From assembly GCA_022702705.1 (NCBI GenBank), contig CM040421.1:8030090-8094089 (forward strand): a stretch of DNA of 64,000 nucleotides. The letters are read 5' to 3'. The notes under the pieces were generated by a model. That model made no database searches, was not told where the DNA came from, and saw only the letters and a list, made by a program, of their open reading frames with translations. A program made the position numbers and the translations under genes. This document shows, one piece after another, positions 12,701 to 24,420 of this stretch; positions within the stretch are counted from its first letter, which is position 1, and each line of letters starts with the position of its first letter. This DNA is from Papilionanthe hookeriana x Papilionanthe teres (taxonomy: Eukaryota; Streptophyta; Magnoliopsida; Asparagales; Orchidaceae).

Positions 12701-12955
12701 GGAAACATCAGTAAGGTGGTACTTTGCACAAATAAGAAGAATAAAAAATTATTATTTTGTACATTTAGATGTCATTATCTTATTTAATATAATTTTATGA
12801 AGTTTGATATTAATAGTTCTCAATATGCGCATTTTCATTCACAAAAAAATTATTTTATTTAGTTTAATATTGTTACAAAATTTCTTTTATGTTGGACCCA
12901 GTCACAGAAAATGGCCATTTAGCTATCTCGGAACGGACGTCGTCTTTTGAGCTTG
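12701..12955 (-). other. Pol-AlkB intergenic region of element A
   Basis: About 250 bp of AT-rich sequence between the integrase stop and the splice acceptor. No ORF is seen. It probably behaves as the 3' part of an intron in the AlkB mRNA. Confidence 0.5.
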
Positions 12956-14087
12956 TCATGTTGTGTATTACTTCTTTAGGTATCGTTCGTTAATTGACAA
13001 CATGGGCCTTTCTCCTTGGGAATCTACCAGCTGGTACGACCCTCTTGAGTAAACTTTCTCTACCACGAATGGTCCCTCCCAAGTCAGTTCAAATTTTCCA
13101 GCAATCTTGCGGTGTGCAAGAATAGGTCTTCTAAGAATGAGAACAAGGAAACCAACTTTGAAAACCTCTGGCGGACCAATTTATCGTAGGCTTGAATCAT
13201 CTTTGCTTGGTAGAGTTCCAAATTCTACTATGCGAGCAATCTCTTCCCTTCAAGGCTTTCCAATTCTACAAGTCAGAGCATGACATTCTCTTATGCTGTA
13301 ATCTAATTGACTACAACAAATATAAGCGACGGTAACTGAACCTCTAATGGAAGCATTACCTCAAACCCATACACAAGTGCGTAAGGTGTATACTGTGTCG
13401 ATGTTATGACAGTTGTTCTGTATGCCTATAAGGCTTCCATTAACTTCTCCTGCCATCCTCTTTTGTTATCATCCAATATCTTTTTCAAAATCTGTACAAG
13501 CGTCTTGTTAAAGGCCTCTACCAAGCTGTTTTCTTTGGGATAATAAATTGTAGAATATCTCCAATCAATCTCGTGTTGTCCGATGAAATTGTTGATCATG
13601 TTAGTCTTAAGGCAGACCCATTATTGGAGTTGATCATGCGCGGTACACTAAAATTATATACGATCTGATTTTTGAAAAACTGTAGCACGTGTTGTGTTAT
13701 GTCTTCTTGAAATGCTACTGCCTTTGTCCATTTTGAGAAGTACTCTGTTGTTGTAAATATAAATCGGTGTCCTTTCAAAGATGGAAGGTTTATCAGACCC
13801 ACTATATCTGCGCCTAACATTCGAATGGCCACAATGCAACCGTGGGGTGTACAACATTTGGAGATTGGCGTAGGGCCACTCCATTCTCCTGGAATTGATG
13901 ACATTTCATAATTGTTTCTGTACTATACATCATCATTGCTGATAAATAATATCTAAGTTTTTTTATCTTCATTTTCAGCTTCGAACCTGACTAGTGAGCA
14001 ACACACAATCCGACATGCACTTCTTCGACTATATCCTGCACTTCGGCTTTGTTAAAGCATCTTAACCACATCTGATCGAATGATCTC
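12956..14087 (-). pseudogene. Integrase of element A (broken)
   Basis: Integrase inserts the retrotransposon cDNA into host DNA. The catalytic core is readable at 13904-13596, with ADIVG, the spacing to YFSKW, and IVYNFSVPRM. The second acidic residue is lost: the motif normally read SDNG is SNNG here. Further down the minus strand the C-terminal part reads GSYQLVDSQGERP and YLKK before the stop at 12958-12956, the usual end of Tat-type pol. Upstream, a solo LTR (14088-15911) separates it from the RNase H part. Many frameshifts occur. It aligns along its length with B's integrase at 53743-52631. Confidence 0.85.
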
Positions 14088-14615
14088 TGATCCACTTAAA
14101 AATTACCTATTTTTATGCCTTACTTATGATTCAATTTTTAAGGATATTTTTCTTTAATGAAAGGTATTTTTATGTTTTTGGATATAGGTGATGAAAAAAA
14201 GCGTTCAAGAAGGAAAAAGGAGCAAAAAGGAACAAAAATAAAGCTAAAAAGTAAAGTTGCCAAAATTATAGGTCTGGCGCCTAGGCGCAAGTTCGATACT
14301 GAAGCAGTTAAGATTTTTGACAACTTTGGGCAGTTATTTTGACGGTGTTAAGTGGTAATTAGACCTTCTAGAAGACTGAAAGTTACTTCTGATACATAGG
14401 ACGTATGATACAATGCATCTGGACATAGGATAATGCTTTGAATCGCGAAGAGATGCGATGCAAAGTGAAGGGGTGCGAAGATCTGGTCACGGAGTCCAGT
14501 GTCTAGGCGCCAGATCCCGGCATTTAGGCGCCACAGTTACTTTCTAGAAGATTCATTGAATTTGGATGAATTTTGAAGAGGTGCCTTAAGCAACCCCTGG
14601 TCATTTTTGAAGCTC

Positions 14616-14623
14616 TATAAATA
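14616..14623 (+). promoter_or_regulatory. TATA box of the Athila-family LTR
   Basis: TATAAATA in the context GCTCTATAAATAGGAG, well placed in the LTR for a U3 promoter, with about 500 bp upstream. The start site would lie some 30 bp downstream. It is assigned by motif only. Confidence 0.6.
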
Positions 14624-15483
14624 GGAGACATTTCTACAGAAAAGAGAGCTTTCCCACGCCTATAAATTGTTCTAGAGCTACCAAATACTTTTCTTAAATA
14701 TTTAGTGAGTTTATTTTAGTTACTTTGAGTGTTACTACTCAATTCCTTGAGTAATAAGTAAGAGTTTGTAAGAGTTGGTGCTGTTGAAGTCTTGTACTTT
14801 GCATTGGAGCCAGTAGGAGTCAAAGGATCACTTGAAGGAACATTTCAGATAATTATTTGTAACTTGGTTCAAAGTTTTATAAATATGTTTTGATGTGCGA
14901 ATTTAATGTGTTCTGATTAGTTACGTTTCTTTCTCCTTTTAACCATGAAACGATAATAAAGATAATTTGATTTCGTTGGAGAACTTAAACTTAATTTTAA
15001 AAATTATTGTGATGATATTCATACCTGATCTTAATTTAATTTTTAAACTGGCCATTTGAAATGTTAAAATCTGTTGAAGAATTCTGAGACTTATCCGGAG
15101 ATGAGTTCTTAACTAGTAGATATCACATAAATCTTTGGGTAATCGAAGGCCATGTGCGGGTTATTCAAGGTGATGTGCAAATAAATACTAAAATATTATT
15201 TATTGGTTATAGAATTAATTAATTTTTAGAGTGACGGACTAAATTCTATTAATTTGGTTTATAGAAAGGGATCGAGACACTAGTAGGGCCGACCATAGCC
15301 ACCCTTGGATATCTAGAAGTGTGAGTCTAGATTAACCTATTCTACTAATAATACATCCCGAAACAATTTATAAATTAGCCAATGTTCTTTATACTATCGA
15401 GCGAAGGTAAATAATAGGAATGCTTCTATTTGGCACAATACCATAATTTCAAGTTCTCCACGAATGATAATTTTTCTAAAAAA

Positions 15484-15617
15484 TCTTGGATTAGTTGAAA
15501 AGGAGAAAGTTATTTTATTTATACTTGCATCAACCTTTACTTTATTGTTATCTTGGATTAGTTGAAAAGGAGAAAGTTATTTTATTTATACTTGCATCAA
15601 CCTTTACTTTATTGTTA
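15484..15617 (+). repeat. 67-bp perfect tandem duplication
   Basis: Two identical 67-bp units (15484-15550 and 15551-15617), each starting TCTTGGATTAGTTGAAAAGG. Being identical inside an otherwise diverged LTR, the duplication is recent or conserved by chance. Confidence 0.95.
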
Positions 15618-15911
15618 CTTTACTTGCATCTAGTAGAAATTTCATAAAACTTAAAATCTGATTTTTGAAAAGAAATAAAAATTATAATTACTTTTAATTT
15701 GAAAATCTATTAATTTCTAAAATTAATCTTCAATATGGGATCGATAACTAGGACTCCAATAGAGTCATGTATTACTGGATACGATACATTAACTTGCGCA
15801 GTACCTCTGGTGTGCAAAATATTTTCTAAAATTATATATTTATTTTTGCATACTACCTTTTGAAATATAAATTAAAGGATAAATTGTAGGCATAGTTACA
15901 GGTCGAGGTCA

Positions 15912-16033
15912 ATCTCCGGTACAGAAAATTATCGATTAAGGCATATGACATTGCCCTCTTCTGAATCTAACGCGCTGCTGATTTTTTCTCTTATGGTCTT
16001 CCTATTTGCAAATATCCTATTAACGACTGATGA
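15912..16033 (-). pseudogene. Short piece of element A between two insertions
   Basis: About 120 bp aligning to B at about 53780-53860, in the stretch between the second RNase H and integrase (GGCATATGACATTGCCCTC against GAGCATATGATAATGTTCTC). It is bounded by the solo LTR on the left and element C on the right. Confidence 0.75.
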
Positions 16034-17713
16034 TGATGACCAAAAATATATTAGGTTTTTGCTATATAATTTAACTCATTTTTTGTGATATTGCACTTTA
16101 AAGGAAGGTATTTTTCATGTTTTGCTGTAGGTATGATGATTTTAGGTGATTGGAGCAAAAGGAAGCGAAAATGAACGAATTTGGTGGAAAAAGGAGCAAA
16201 ATGAAGAAAATTAACTTCTGGTTCCGCCGGCGCCAGAAAAGGGCATCACCGGCACCCGATTCCAGAGAGTTCAACAATATTTGGTGGCCAGTGTCGTCGG
16301 AGCCTTATCTAACACCACCGGCGCCCAAAGTCGGTGGAACTCAAATTCAATGTATTTGGATGAATTTTTGAAGGGGTGCATAAGGAAACTCTTGGAGAAT
16401 TCATTTCTAACTTATTTTAGACTATTTTGGATGCGAATAGAAGTGTTTGTGGCGTGGTGTGTGTGAGTGTGTGTTAGAGACAAGTGAAGAGAGTGTGTTA
16501 AGGTTTGTAAAAAGTGTGCAGTAGTCTTGTATTAAAGTGTGCAGAAGTCTTGTATTGTGAAGGATTCTTCTTAAGGAGTGTAGGAGAAGGAGTAAAGTGA
16601 GAGATTGCTTCTTCCTTGCCAGTCTAAAGAGAGAATCAAGTGTTGGAGAGAAGAGAGAAAAGGATTCAAAGGAACTACAAGAGATTTGCTTTGGCAAGAG
16701 AAAGGATAAGTTGTATTTACTTTTGTGTTTGTATGAATTTTCTTTTATATATAAAATCCATGTTTTGTTGTATCTTCCTCATGAGTTCGAGTATATTTAT
16801 TTGTCTTTCTTCTTGCAATGAGATGTGGTGAAGTGTTGATGTAGATTTGATATGCCATAAATTTTGAACTTCAATTACTTTTCAATCAGGCCAATTGAAT
16901 TGTTAAAATATGTTGTGGAACATCAAATCCGAAAGGACTAAGTGTTCTACAACAAAAATGGAGAATCCATTCAATGTTCATGAATGAGTTGCGTAGTTCA
17001 TGGGAATTGAGTGCAAATACATAGGGAACTATGGTTTAATGGGCGTCAAATTGGAGGTTTTAGAGTGACAAGCTGAAATCCCTAATTTGGTCATAAAGTT
17101 TGGTAACTAAAGCTAGGGTTAACCTTCAGGAGAAGGGAAGTGGGAGCTCTGAAGTGAGAGCTAGTATCCTCCCAACCTAACCACAGATTTTGTGACTAAG
17201 CCTAGGATTTGCCAATGTTCTTTTCATACTTGGAAGAGGTGGTACTCTGATGAGGGTAAAGAATATAAATGCTCCTATTTGGCTCAATACATTTCTATTA
17301 TCAATCTATATCAATCACTCACCATAGAATAATTACAAGAGGGAAGACACTTTTCCATACATAAACCTTTCAATTACAAAACTTAGTGTGTGTTAGTTAG
17401 TCATGCTTAGAAAATTTAGAAAACATGTAAGAAATCTAGTTGTCATTATCTTTACATTTAGCATATTAAATATTACTTGAACTTGCATTGTAAATTGAGT
17501 GTTGGATTTCAACATCTTTGCTATATTTTGAAGAGTTCCTGCCTTCCTCATGGGATCGATAACCAGGACTCCACTAGAGCCCTGTATTACTTGAATGATA
17601 CGTAAACTTGGGTATACGGGTCACTGCCTAATTATTAAATTAATCTATTTGTAAAACAAAACTCAAACTATCTTTTGAATATTGACTTTTGAGGCAGTTC
17701 GTACAATAGATCA
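16034..17713 (+). mobile_element. 5' LTR of element C
   Basis: It begins TGATGACCAAAAATATATTA and ends ...CAATAGATCA just before the PBS. It is collinear with the 3' LTR at 34996: the same 'GGAGCAAAAGGAAGCG' region, GGCGCC-rich island at 16215-16330, TTGCAATGAGATGTGGTG word, and GGATCGATAACCAGGACTCC near 17555. The small ORFs in it (16150-16831) are not coding, since they are not maintained in the other LTR copies. Confidence 0.9.
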
Positions 17714-17719
17714 TGTTTT

Positions 17720-17737
17720 TGGCGCCGTTGTCGGGGA
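17720..17737 (+). promoter_or_regulatory. Primer binding site of element C (Asp-tRNA type)
   Basis: TGGCGCCGTTGTCGGGGA. It is complementary, with one change, to the 3' end of plant tRNA-Asp, as is usual for the Athila lineage. It lies 6 bp after the LTR. Confidence 0.9.
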
Positions 17738-17946
17738 GGTATAAAAGGTAACTAATCAAAATTTTAGTAGTTTAAACCTTTACTTTGTAGTTTGCAATTT
17801 GTGTGCTTGTTTATTTTTTAGTGTGTTTTGTGTGATTTTATATGCATAAGAGTGGATCTATAGGTTTAGTGCCTTATGTTTCAGAGTTAGAGCGTACTAT
17901 TAGTAAAATTTGAAAACAACAAAAATAATCTAAAAAACCTCACAAA
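17738..17946 (+). other. Leader of element C
   Basis: About 200 bp of untranslated sequence between the PBS and gag. No ORF or clear structure is seen. Confidence 0.6.
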
Positions 17947-19629
17947 ATGGTGAACAACTAAGAAAATTGAAGAAATGAGAATGAAAATTTTCCAAGACCT
18001 TTAAAAGATTATGCTAAACCAACAACAGATGAAATTCATATAACCATTCAAAACTCTGATGTTGTTGCTAACTCATTTGAGCTTAAACCTGCTATTATCC
18101 AAATGGTACAAAATAATCAATTCGGAGGAATACCTAATGAAGATCCTAATTTACATCTCGCTAGTTTTTTAGAACTGCGTGCTACTTTTAAATATGATGG
18201 AATGTCGAATGATGCTGTTAGACTTAGACATTTCCATTTTCATTAAGGGATATAGATAAGGCTTGGTTAAATTCGTTACTATCAAAACTTGGGGAGACCT
18301 TTCACAAAAGTTTATGTCAAAATATTTCCCTCTATAAAAAACTGCTAAGCTAAAAAATGATATCACATTTTTTGGTCAGTTTGAATGGGAATCAATATAT
18401 GAAGCTTGAAAAAGATTTAAAGATTTTCTTAGGATATGTCCACATCATGCTTTACCAAATTAGTTAATAATTGAAACATTTTATAATAGATTAGTGGGAT
18501 CTTTGAGATCGATTATAGATGCTGCTGCTGGTGGATCATTAATGTCAAAACCTTTTGATGAAGCATATTAATTAATAGAAAAAATGCCTACTAATAATTT
18601 TCAATAGCCCTCTGAACGGGTAAATCCTAAAATAGTAGCTAGTATTTATGATTATGATGTTGTAAGTATGATAGTCTCCCAAATTACTGCCCTTTCAAAG
18701 AAATTAGATCAATACAAAACGAATTATTCTCAAACACCCCAGTGTTAGAGTATAATTCAGTAAGACAAATAATAGAATCTCAAACACCTTATGAGACTTT
18801 GAATGCTATAAATAATTGACCCAACAATCCTTATTCGAAATATTATAATCCTCGTTGGAAGAATCACCCGAATTTCAACTAGAACAGTAACAACTATGCT
18901 AGTGTTAACTCGCAATGGGGAAACAATCCTATTAACTCAGTTGGAAATTTGAACAACCAAGGACACACTAATTATAAAACTTCTTATCCTCCTGGCTTTA
19001 ATAGTAACCCACAATTTAAGGAAAAGAGGTTGTCTACTGAAGAATTAATGTTGAACATGGGTAATCAAATACAAGCTCAAGGTGTTTCAATTAAGAACAT
19101 TATGAATCAGTTAGGACATATTTTCACTACGCATAATAATAAACCTTCTAGAGCTCTTCCCAGCAATGTTCAGATCAATCAAAAAGATCAAAACAATGAG
19201 CATATTAAGGCTATTAAATTAACGAGTGGAAAGGTATTAGAAACAAGAGTGCAAAGTTGAGAAAGAGAAGGTGGATATTGAAAAAGGTTCTAATAAGTTA
19301 TATCCAGACTTAGAATATCCACTTGAACTAATGAATATTACTGTTGAAAAACCACCTCCTCCATTTCAAAGATTGAAAAAACAAAATAGGGATAAAAGAT
19401 TTACAAAAATTTTGGAAATCTTTAAGAAATTAACGGTGAATATTCCTTTTGTTGAAGCATTACTGCAGATGCCTGATTATGCGAAGTTTATGAAGTATAT
19501 TCTTAAAAGGAAAAGAAAGTTCATAGATCATGAGACTGTTAAACTTAGTTGAGAGTGTAGTGCAATTATTCAGAAGAAGCTTTCTGAAAAACTTAAAGAC
19601 CCTGGTAGTTTCACTATCTCGTGTGCTAT
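17947..19629 (+). pseudogene. Athila gag (broken, interrupted at its 3' end)
   Basis: Gag forms the virus-like particle that packages the element RNA. The N-terminal part reads FELKPAIIQMVQ, FGGIPNEDPNLHLASFLEL and NDAVRLRHF, the signature start of Athila gag. Then, across several frameshifts and stops (from about 18243), WFDAAAGGSL-type and PSERVNPK-type stretches follow. Open pieces at 18949-19260 (LSTEELMLNMGNQIQ...) and 19271-19552 (LYPDLEYPLELMN, PPPPFQRLKKQ, FVEALLQMPDYAKFMK) form the C-terminal half leading into protease (LSEKLKDPGSFTIS). A solo LTR cuts it at 19629, and the coding sequence resumes at 26689. At least half a dozen stops are present. Confidence 0.9.
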
Positions 19630-22600
19630 TGTTGACCTCATTTTTGGTGAGGTCTTTTCTCTCCTTAGTACTTAGGATCTAGCCTTAGGCTTTCCCTTTG
19701 ACTATCCTAGAGGATTAGATATGACACCCACCATTTAGAAATTTAAACACCTCTTAACTCCCTACAAACCCCACATGCTTGATTGTAAACCCCTAATTCA
19801 CTTGGAGGGTTAAGATCAAATGTGGAGGTTTAAAGGATGAGTTCCCTATATGACTCTTTGGCCTTAGGACAACCCTGGGTGGCTTGGTCTGGTGAGGGTT
19901 AACCGCACACATTACACTTTCACAAACATTCCAAATCCTAAAACTATTCATGCCTAGCTTGACTTCCTGACTCATGTAGGTAATTCATATGGATGGACCT
20001 TAACCCATAGGCCCTTGGCTAAGAGGGTTAGGAACAACATAGTGAATGCCTCAAATGAGTCCTCTCATGGCTCTTATGGGCTTGATATGGCTTCATGACT
20101 CAACCAAAGTGATTCCAATCTACTCAAATTTGATCAATCTTCATTTTTCCAAAATTTCAATTTTTGACCCCCGGGGCCCTACACCCACTAAACCTACCAA
20201 ATGCCCTCGAAACTTTCCAAAATCTGCAAAATCACCTAAATTATCCAAAATTCCTCAAAATCAATCCTAAACATTTCCCCCCACTCAAATTGATCATCCA
20301 TAGCCAAATATACCAAAATTTCCAAAAATACCCCCTAATACCCTCCAAATACCCAAAATGCCCTTCTTAGCAAAAAATTCCATAAATTCCGAAAATTCCC
20401 AAAAAAATCTAGAAAATCCCAAATATTTCCAATTTCATTTTGTTCAACTACACCATAGGCTAATTTTTTCTATTTAATCCACTTTTACCAAAACCCCCAA
20501 TTTGACCCATTCTTAACCCAAGTAGACCCAATGTCCCACTAAACAAACCCAATTGACCTCAATTTTGGTCCAATTCAATTCTAAACTTCAATTCAATATA
20601 CCCAATGTCAATTTAGACCAAATCCAAGCCCAATTGGATTGACATTTGGATCCAGTTTCAATTTGAAGCCTAAATCCCTTAAATTGGCCTAAACCCAAAC
20701 CTAACCCAAATAGGCCCAAATCCCAAAATAAAAGCCCAACCAAAGTTGAAAACTCTTTATAACACTTCCCTAAACATTTCTCAACATTAATTTTACATCA
20801 AATCCAACCTTAAACCAACATTAACCCAATATAGCCAAAGTTAGCCCAATTTGACCTATTTTGGGCCCCATTACCAAAGAGGCCCAAATTAAACCTACTT
20901 CAATTCCAAATGACACCAAACCTTCTCCAAATCACTCATGCCACACTCCTAAACTAAACCCAACATTTGTTTAGCCCAAGATTTCACAAAATCTCCATCC
21001 ACCAATTTGTTTTCAAACTTAAAAGCCCACTTCCATAAAGCCTTTAAAAGCCCACATTCCATCAAATTCAAAAGCCCAAAATCCATCCCCAAGCTCACAT
21101 GAAACCTTTTCTTCATCATTCCTTTGGTAATCCTATTTGACCAAAGTCTTAAACCATCATGAAATCAACCCATTTGTAGCATCATGACAAATCCCATCAA
21201 AGGAATCCAAAGTTTTCAAAATTCCAAATAACCCTTTTCCATGCAAGTGAGCCAACCTTTTCCCAAGACATAAGCAAGCTAAATGAAGCCATGGAGCCAT
21301 GCATAAGCCATATGCAAGCCATGGGGAGCCCTTTCCACCTCACCATGCCACTTATGGCAAGAAGAGGGAAGCGTTTCTTAAGCCTTCACTAAACCTTTTT
21401 TAACCCCATCAATGATACACTTTAACCAAAATTGGCCACCTCACCTTGGATGGGGACTTCACCACACATGTGAGGATGACCCAAATGATCTCACATCAGC
21501 CCAAATCAAGCCTTGGTGAGTGAACCAAGCCAAAACCATGAATTGACCCAAAGTGGACCAAATATGCTCCTTACACCCATGCCATTTAAATCCTTGATTT
21601 TACACATGGCAATCCCAAATTGATTGCACCAAAATCAAACTCTGACCTCCCCTCCACCTAAACACATATTTTGAACCCACTAATCAACCCCCATGGCCAC
21701 CCTAAGCTCCACCATAACCTTCCTTATTTAAACCCCACCTCCATGGCCAAGAGGAGGAGATGCAAGATTTACCATGGAGAGACCATGCCAAATTGTTCCC
21801 AAAGCTTTTCCAAGCATTTCTAAGTTCAATCAAACCATTTCCAATTGAGGCCTCACCTCTTGGACAAAGGTATCAAATTTTTTCTCCTCCAACCGAGCTT
21901 ATTTTAAATTTCTGTAAATATTCACATGCTTTAAGTATACCATCACCGTATAGATGTGTGCTACTTGATTAGATGATCATTTTAAAAAAAAATCATTCAA
22001 TTTCATTGAGAAACGAGTGAGATATCAAGGTTTGAAGGTGGACTGTTTTGGGTGAATAACACTAGGAGAGAGGAGCAGCAGCCGTCCGATCAGGCGCGTA
22101 TTTGACAGACGGCCCTAATGCAGTCGGACGGATCTTCATCCGTGAACAGGCGCCATACAGAACCACGCTGGCCAATAGGAGAGAAACACGTGGATTGAGC
22201 AGGAAATGGATTTTTTGGATTTATTTTTGACACAAAACATCAAAAAATCATAACTTTGCCTAGAAAACTCCAAAAAATTAAATAAAAATACCCTCTTGCT
22301 CATGAAAATGAGGAGAATAATGTGAAAGTAATTTTATTTTTATTTAATTCATATTTTATTTTTAATTAATTAAATAGTATTTTCAATATTTTAATTTTTC
22401 ATGCATGTAGGAGCTTCACCGTAACTTAAAATTTTTATATGTTATTTTATGCATAATGTTTGATCTTTCCTGATTTTTCCAAAGTCAGGAAAAATTTCCA
22501 TGATGAGATATCTATTTTTCAATATTATGCTTCAGTTTTCCTATAATAATTATAAAAATTACCATGTTACTTAGAAAAATCTAGAAAAATTAGAGTATGT

Positions 22601-23450
22601 TTCATTTGACCAGAGAAATATTAGAAAATTATCTCATAATTTATTTCAATCAAACAAACTCTAATTTGGCCAAAAACTTAAAGTGGAATTTTAATTAATT
22701 AGGATTAACCACACATCAAAATAACTTGAAAATAATTCTCCACTGAACTTTAGGATCAGAAGAACCTCATATAAAAATTTGATATCAATTAGAAATGTTT
22801 AACCCCACTAAATGAATTAATTAAGTCACATAACCAAAATTAAACTTTAAAAATTCATAACTCCAAAACTACATTTCAAAAATTCACCAAATTAGTTTTG
22901 GGGGCTCTCTGATATCAGAGAAGTCTATAAAAATTAAAATTGAAATTTTCTAAAATTTTTTATTTTTAATCATATTTTAATATTTTAAATAATTAAAAAA
23001 ATAATAAAAATCATAAAAATATTAATAATCATAAAAATGTCATATTTTGACTCCTAATCACTTAGGAACAAACCAAATATTTTTCCCAAGTCTCAAAGTA
23101 AAGATATTGAATTTCAAATGCTTAAAACAACTTTTAATATTAAAAAATGTATTTTCCAACCTTTTCACTAAATTAATTCCAATAAATCAAAGAAAAATTA
23201 GAAAATTGTAAAATTTGTTTATTTGAACTCTTTGAGGTCAGAGAGTTGTAAGAAAAATAAAAAAAATCAATTTTTCAACTTTTATTTTATTTTAAAATTA
23301 ATTAATACTCTAAAACTTAAAATGATTATAATAAATAAAATTTAATTCAAAAAATCACCAAAATTGGTCCAAGTGGTTCTCTAGTCTTTAAGAACATCCC
23401 ATAATTTTCTTAAGGACAAAAACCATTCCTTGGTCAAGTTGTTGAATTTT

Positions 23451-23957
23451 CTTTGAAAACCCCTATTTTCTAATAAAAATAATTATATAAATAAATTAAA
23501 TCCAGAAAAATCACATTTTCTCCTCTAATGACTTAATTGACATGTGAGTGAGGTGACATAAAAATTTCAAATTCATTTGAGCTCAATTTAGTGAGCTATG
23601 AAATAAATAAGCCTAAAAGGACATAAATGTAATTAAAGAATTTAAACCCCTTTATTAAAGTTTTAGGTTTAATTAAAATGGAGAGTAAAATATTTGATTT
23701 TATCTTTCTTTGAAAACCCCTATTTTCTAATAAAAATAATTATATAAATAAATTAAATCCAGAAAAATCACATTTTCTCCTCTAATGTCTTAATTGACAT
23801 GTGAGTGATGTGACATAAAAATTTCAAATTCATTTGAGCTCAATTTAGTGAGCTATGAAATAAATAAGCCTAAAAGGACATAAAGGTAATTAAAGAATTT
23901 AAACCCCTTTATTAAAATTTTAGGTTTAATTAAAATGGAGAGTAAAATATTTGATTT
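23451..23957 (+). repeat. 257-bp tandem duplication inside the solo LTR
   Basis: CTTTGAAAACCCCTATTTTC starts at 23451 and again at 23708. The two units differ at only a handful of positions over about 250 bp, so this is a local duplication much younger than the LTR family. Confidence 0.95.
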
Positions 23958-24179
23958 TATCTTTCTTGGATGATTGAAACTTTATGAACCCATTAATCAC
24001 TTTTAATAAAAAATGAAACTTTGATTATTTAAACAATTTAAATTTTTGGAAGAATAATAAAAAATTGAATTATTAAAATAGGGATATTATTAAGAGGATA
24101 TTTATTCTTTAATTTAAAAATCCCTAAATAAGTCACTTTAACAATATTTAATTCTTAATTAAAATAATAATCCAAATTA

Positions 24180-24420
24180 ACAATTAAAATTAAAATTAAA
24201 ACTAAATTAAAATTAAATTAAAATTAAAATTAAATTAAAATTAAAATTAAATTAAATTAAATTAAAATTAAATTTAATTAAACTAAAATTAAACTAAATT
24301 AAAATTAAAATTAAATTAAAATTAAAATAAATAATATTAAAATAAAATTAAATAAAATAAAATTAAATTAAATTAAATTAAATTAAATCAAATTAAATTA
24401 AATTAAATTAAATTAAAATC
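24180..24420 (+). repeat. AAATT-type low-complexity tract
   Basis: About 240 bp of irregular (A)AATT/AAATTAA pentamer-hexamer repeats inside the solo LTR. Confidence 0.9.

Larger units (their letters stand above)
14088..15911 (+). mobile_element. Athila-family solo LTR (TSD ATCTC)
   Basis: It starts TGATCCACTTAAAAATTACC and ends ...GTCGAGGTCA. It is flanked by the perfect 5-bp target-site duplication ATCTC (14083-14087 and 15912-15916), which fixes both ends. It lies in element A between its second RNase H and integrase. It carries GGCGCC-rich islands (14275-14290, 14500-14535), a TATA box at 14616, a 67-bp perfect tandem duplication (15484-15617) and the GGATCGATAACTAGGACTCC block near 15740. 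Being solo, it records a full insertion followed by LTR-LTR recombination. Confidence 0.92.

Noticed and set aside
13654..13884. Second minus-strand frame overlapping A's integrase
   Set aside because: Out-of-frame shadow; integrase motifs are in the 13904-13596 frame.
16422..16697. Minus-strand ORF rich in Leu and Ser
   Set aside because: Antisense of GTGTGT/GAGAGA-rich LTR sequence; no homologue pattern.
16150..16831. Several small ORFs in the 5' LTR of element C
   Set aside because: Not conserved in the 3' LTR at the corresponding place (35100-35800); part of untranslated LTR sequence.
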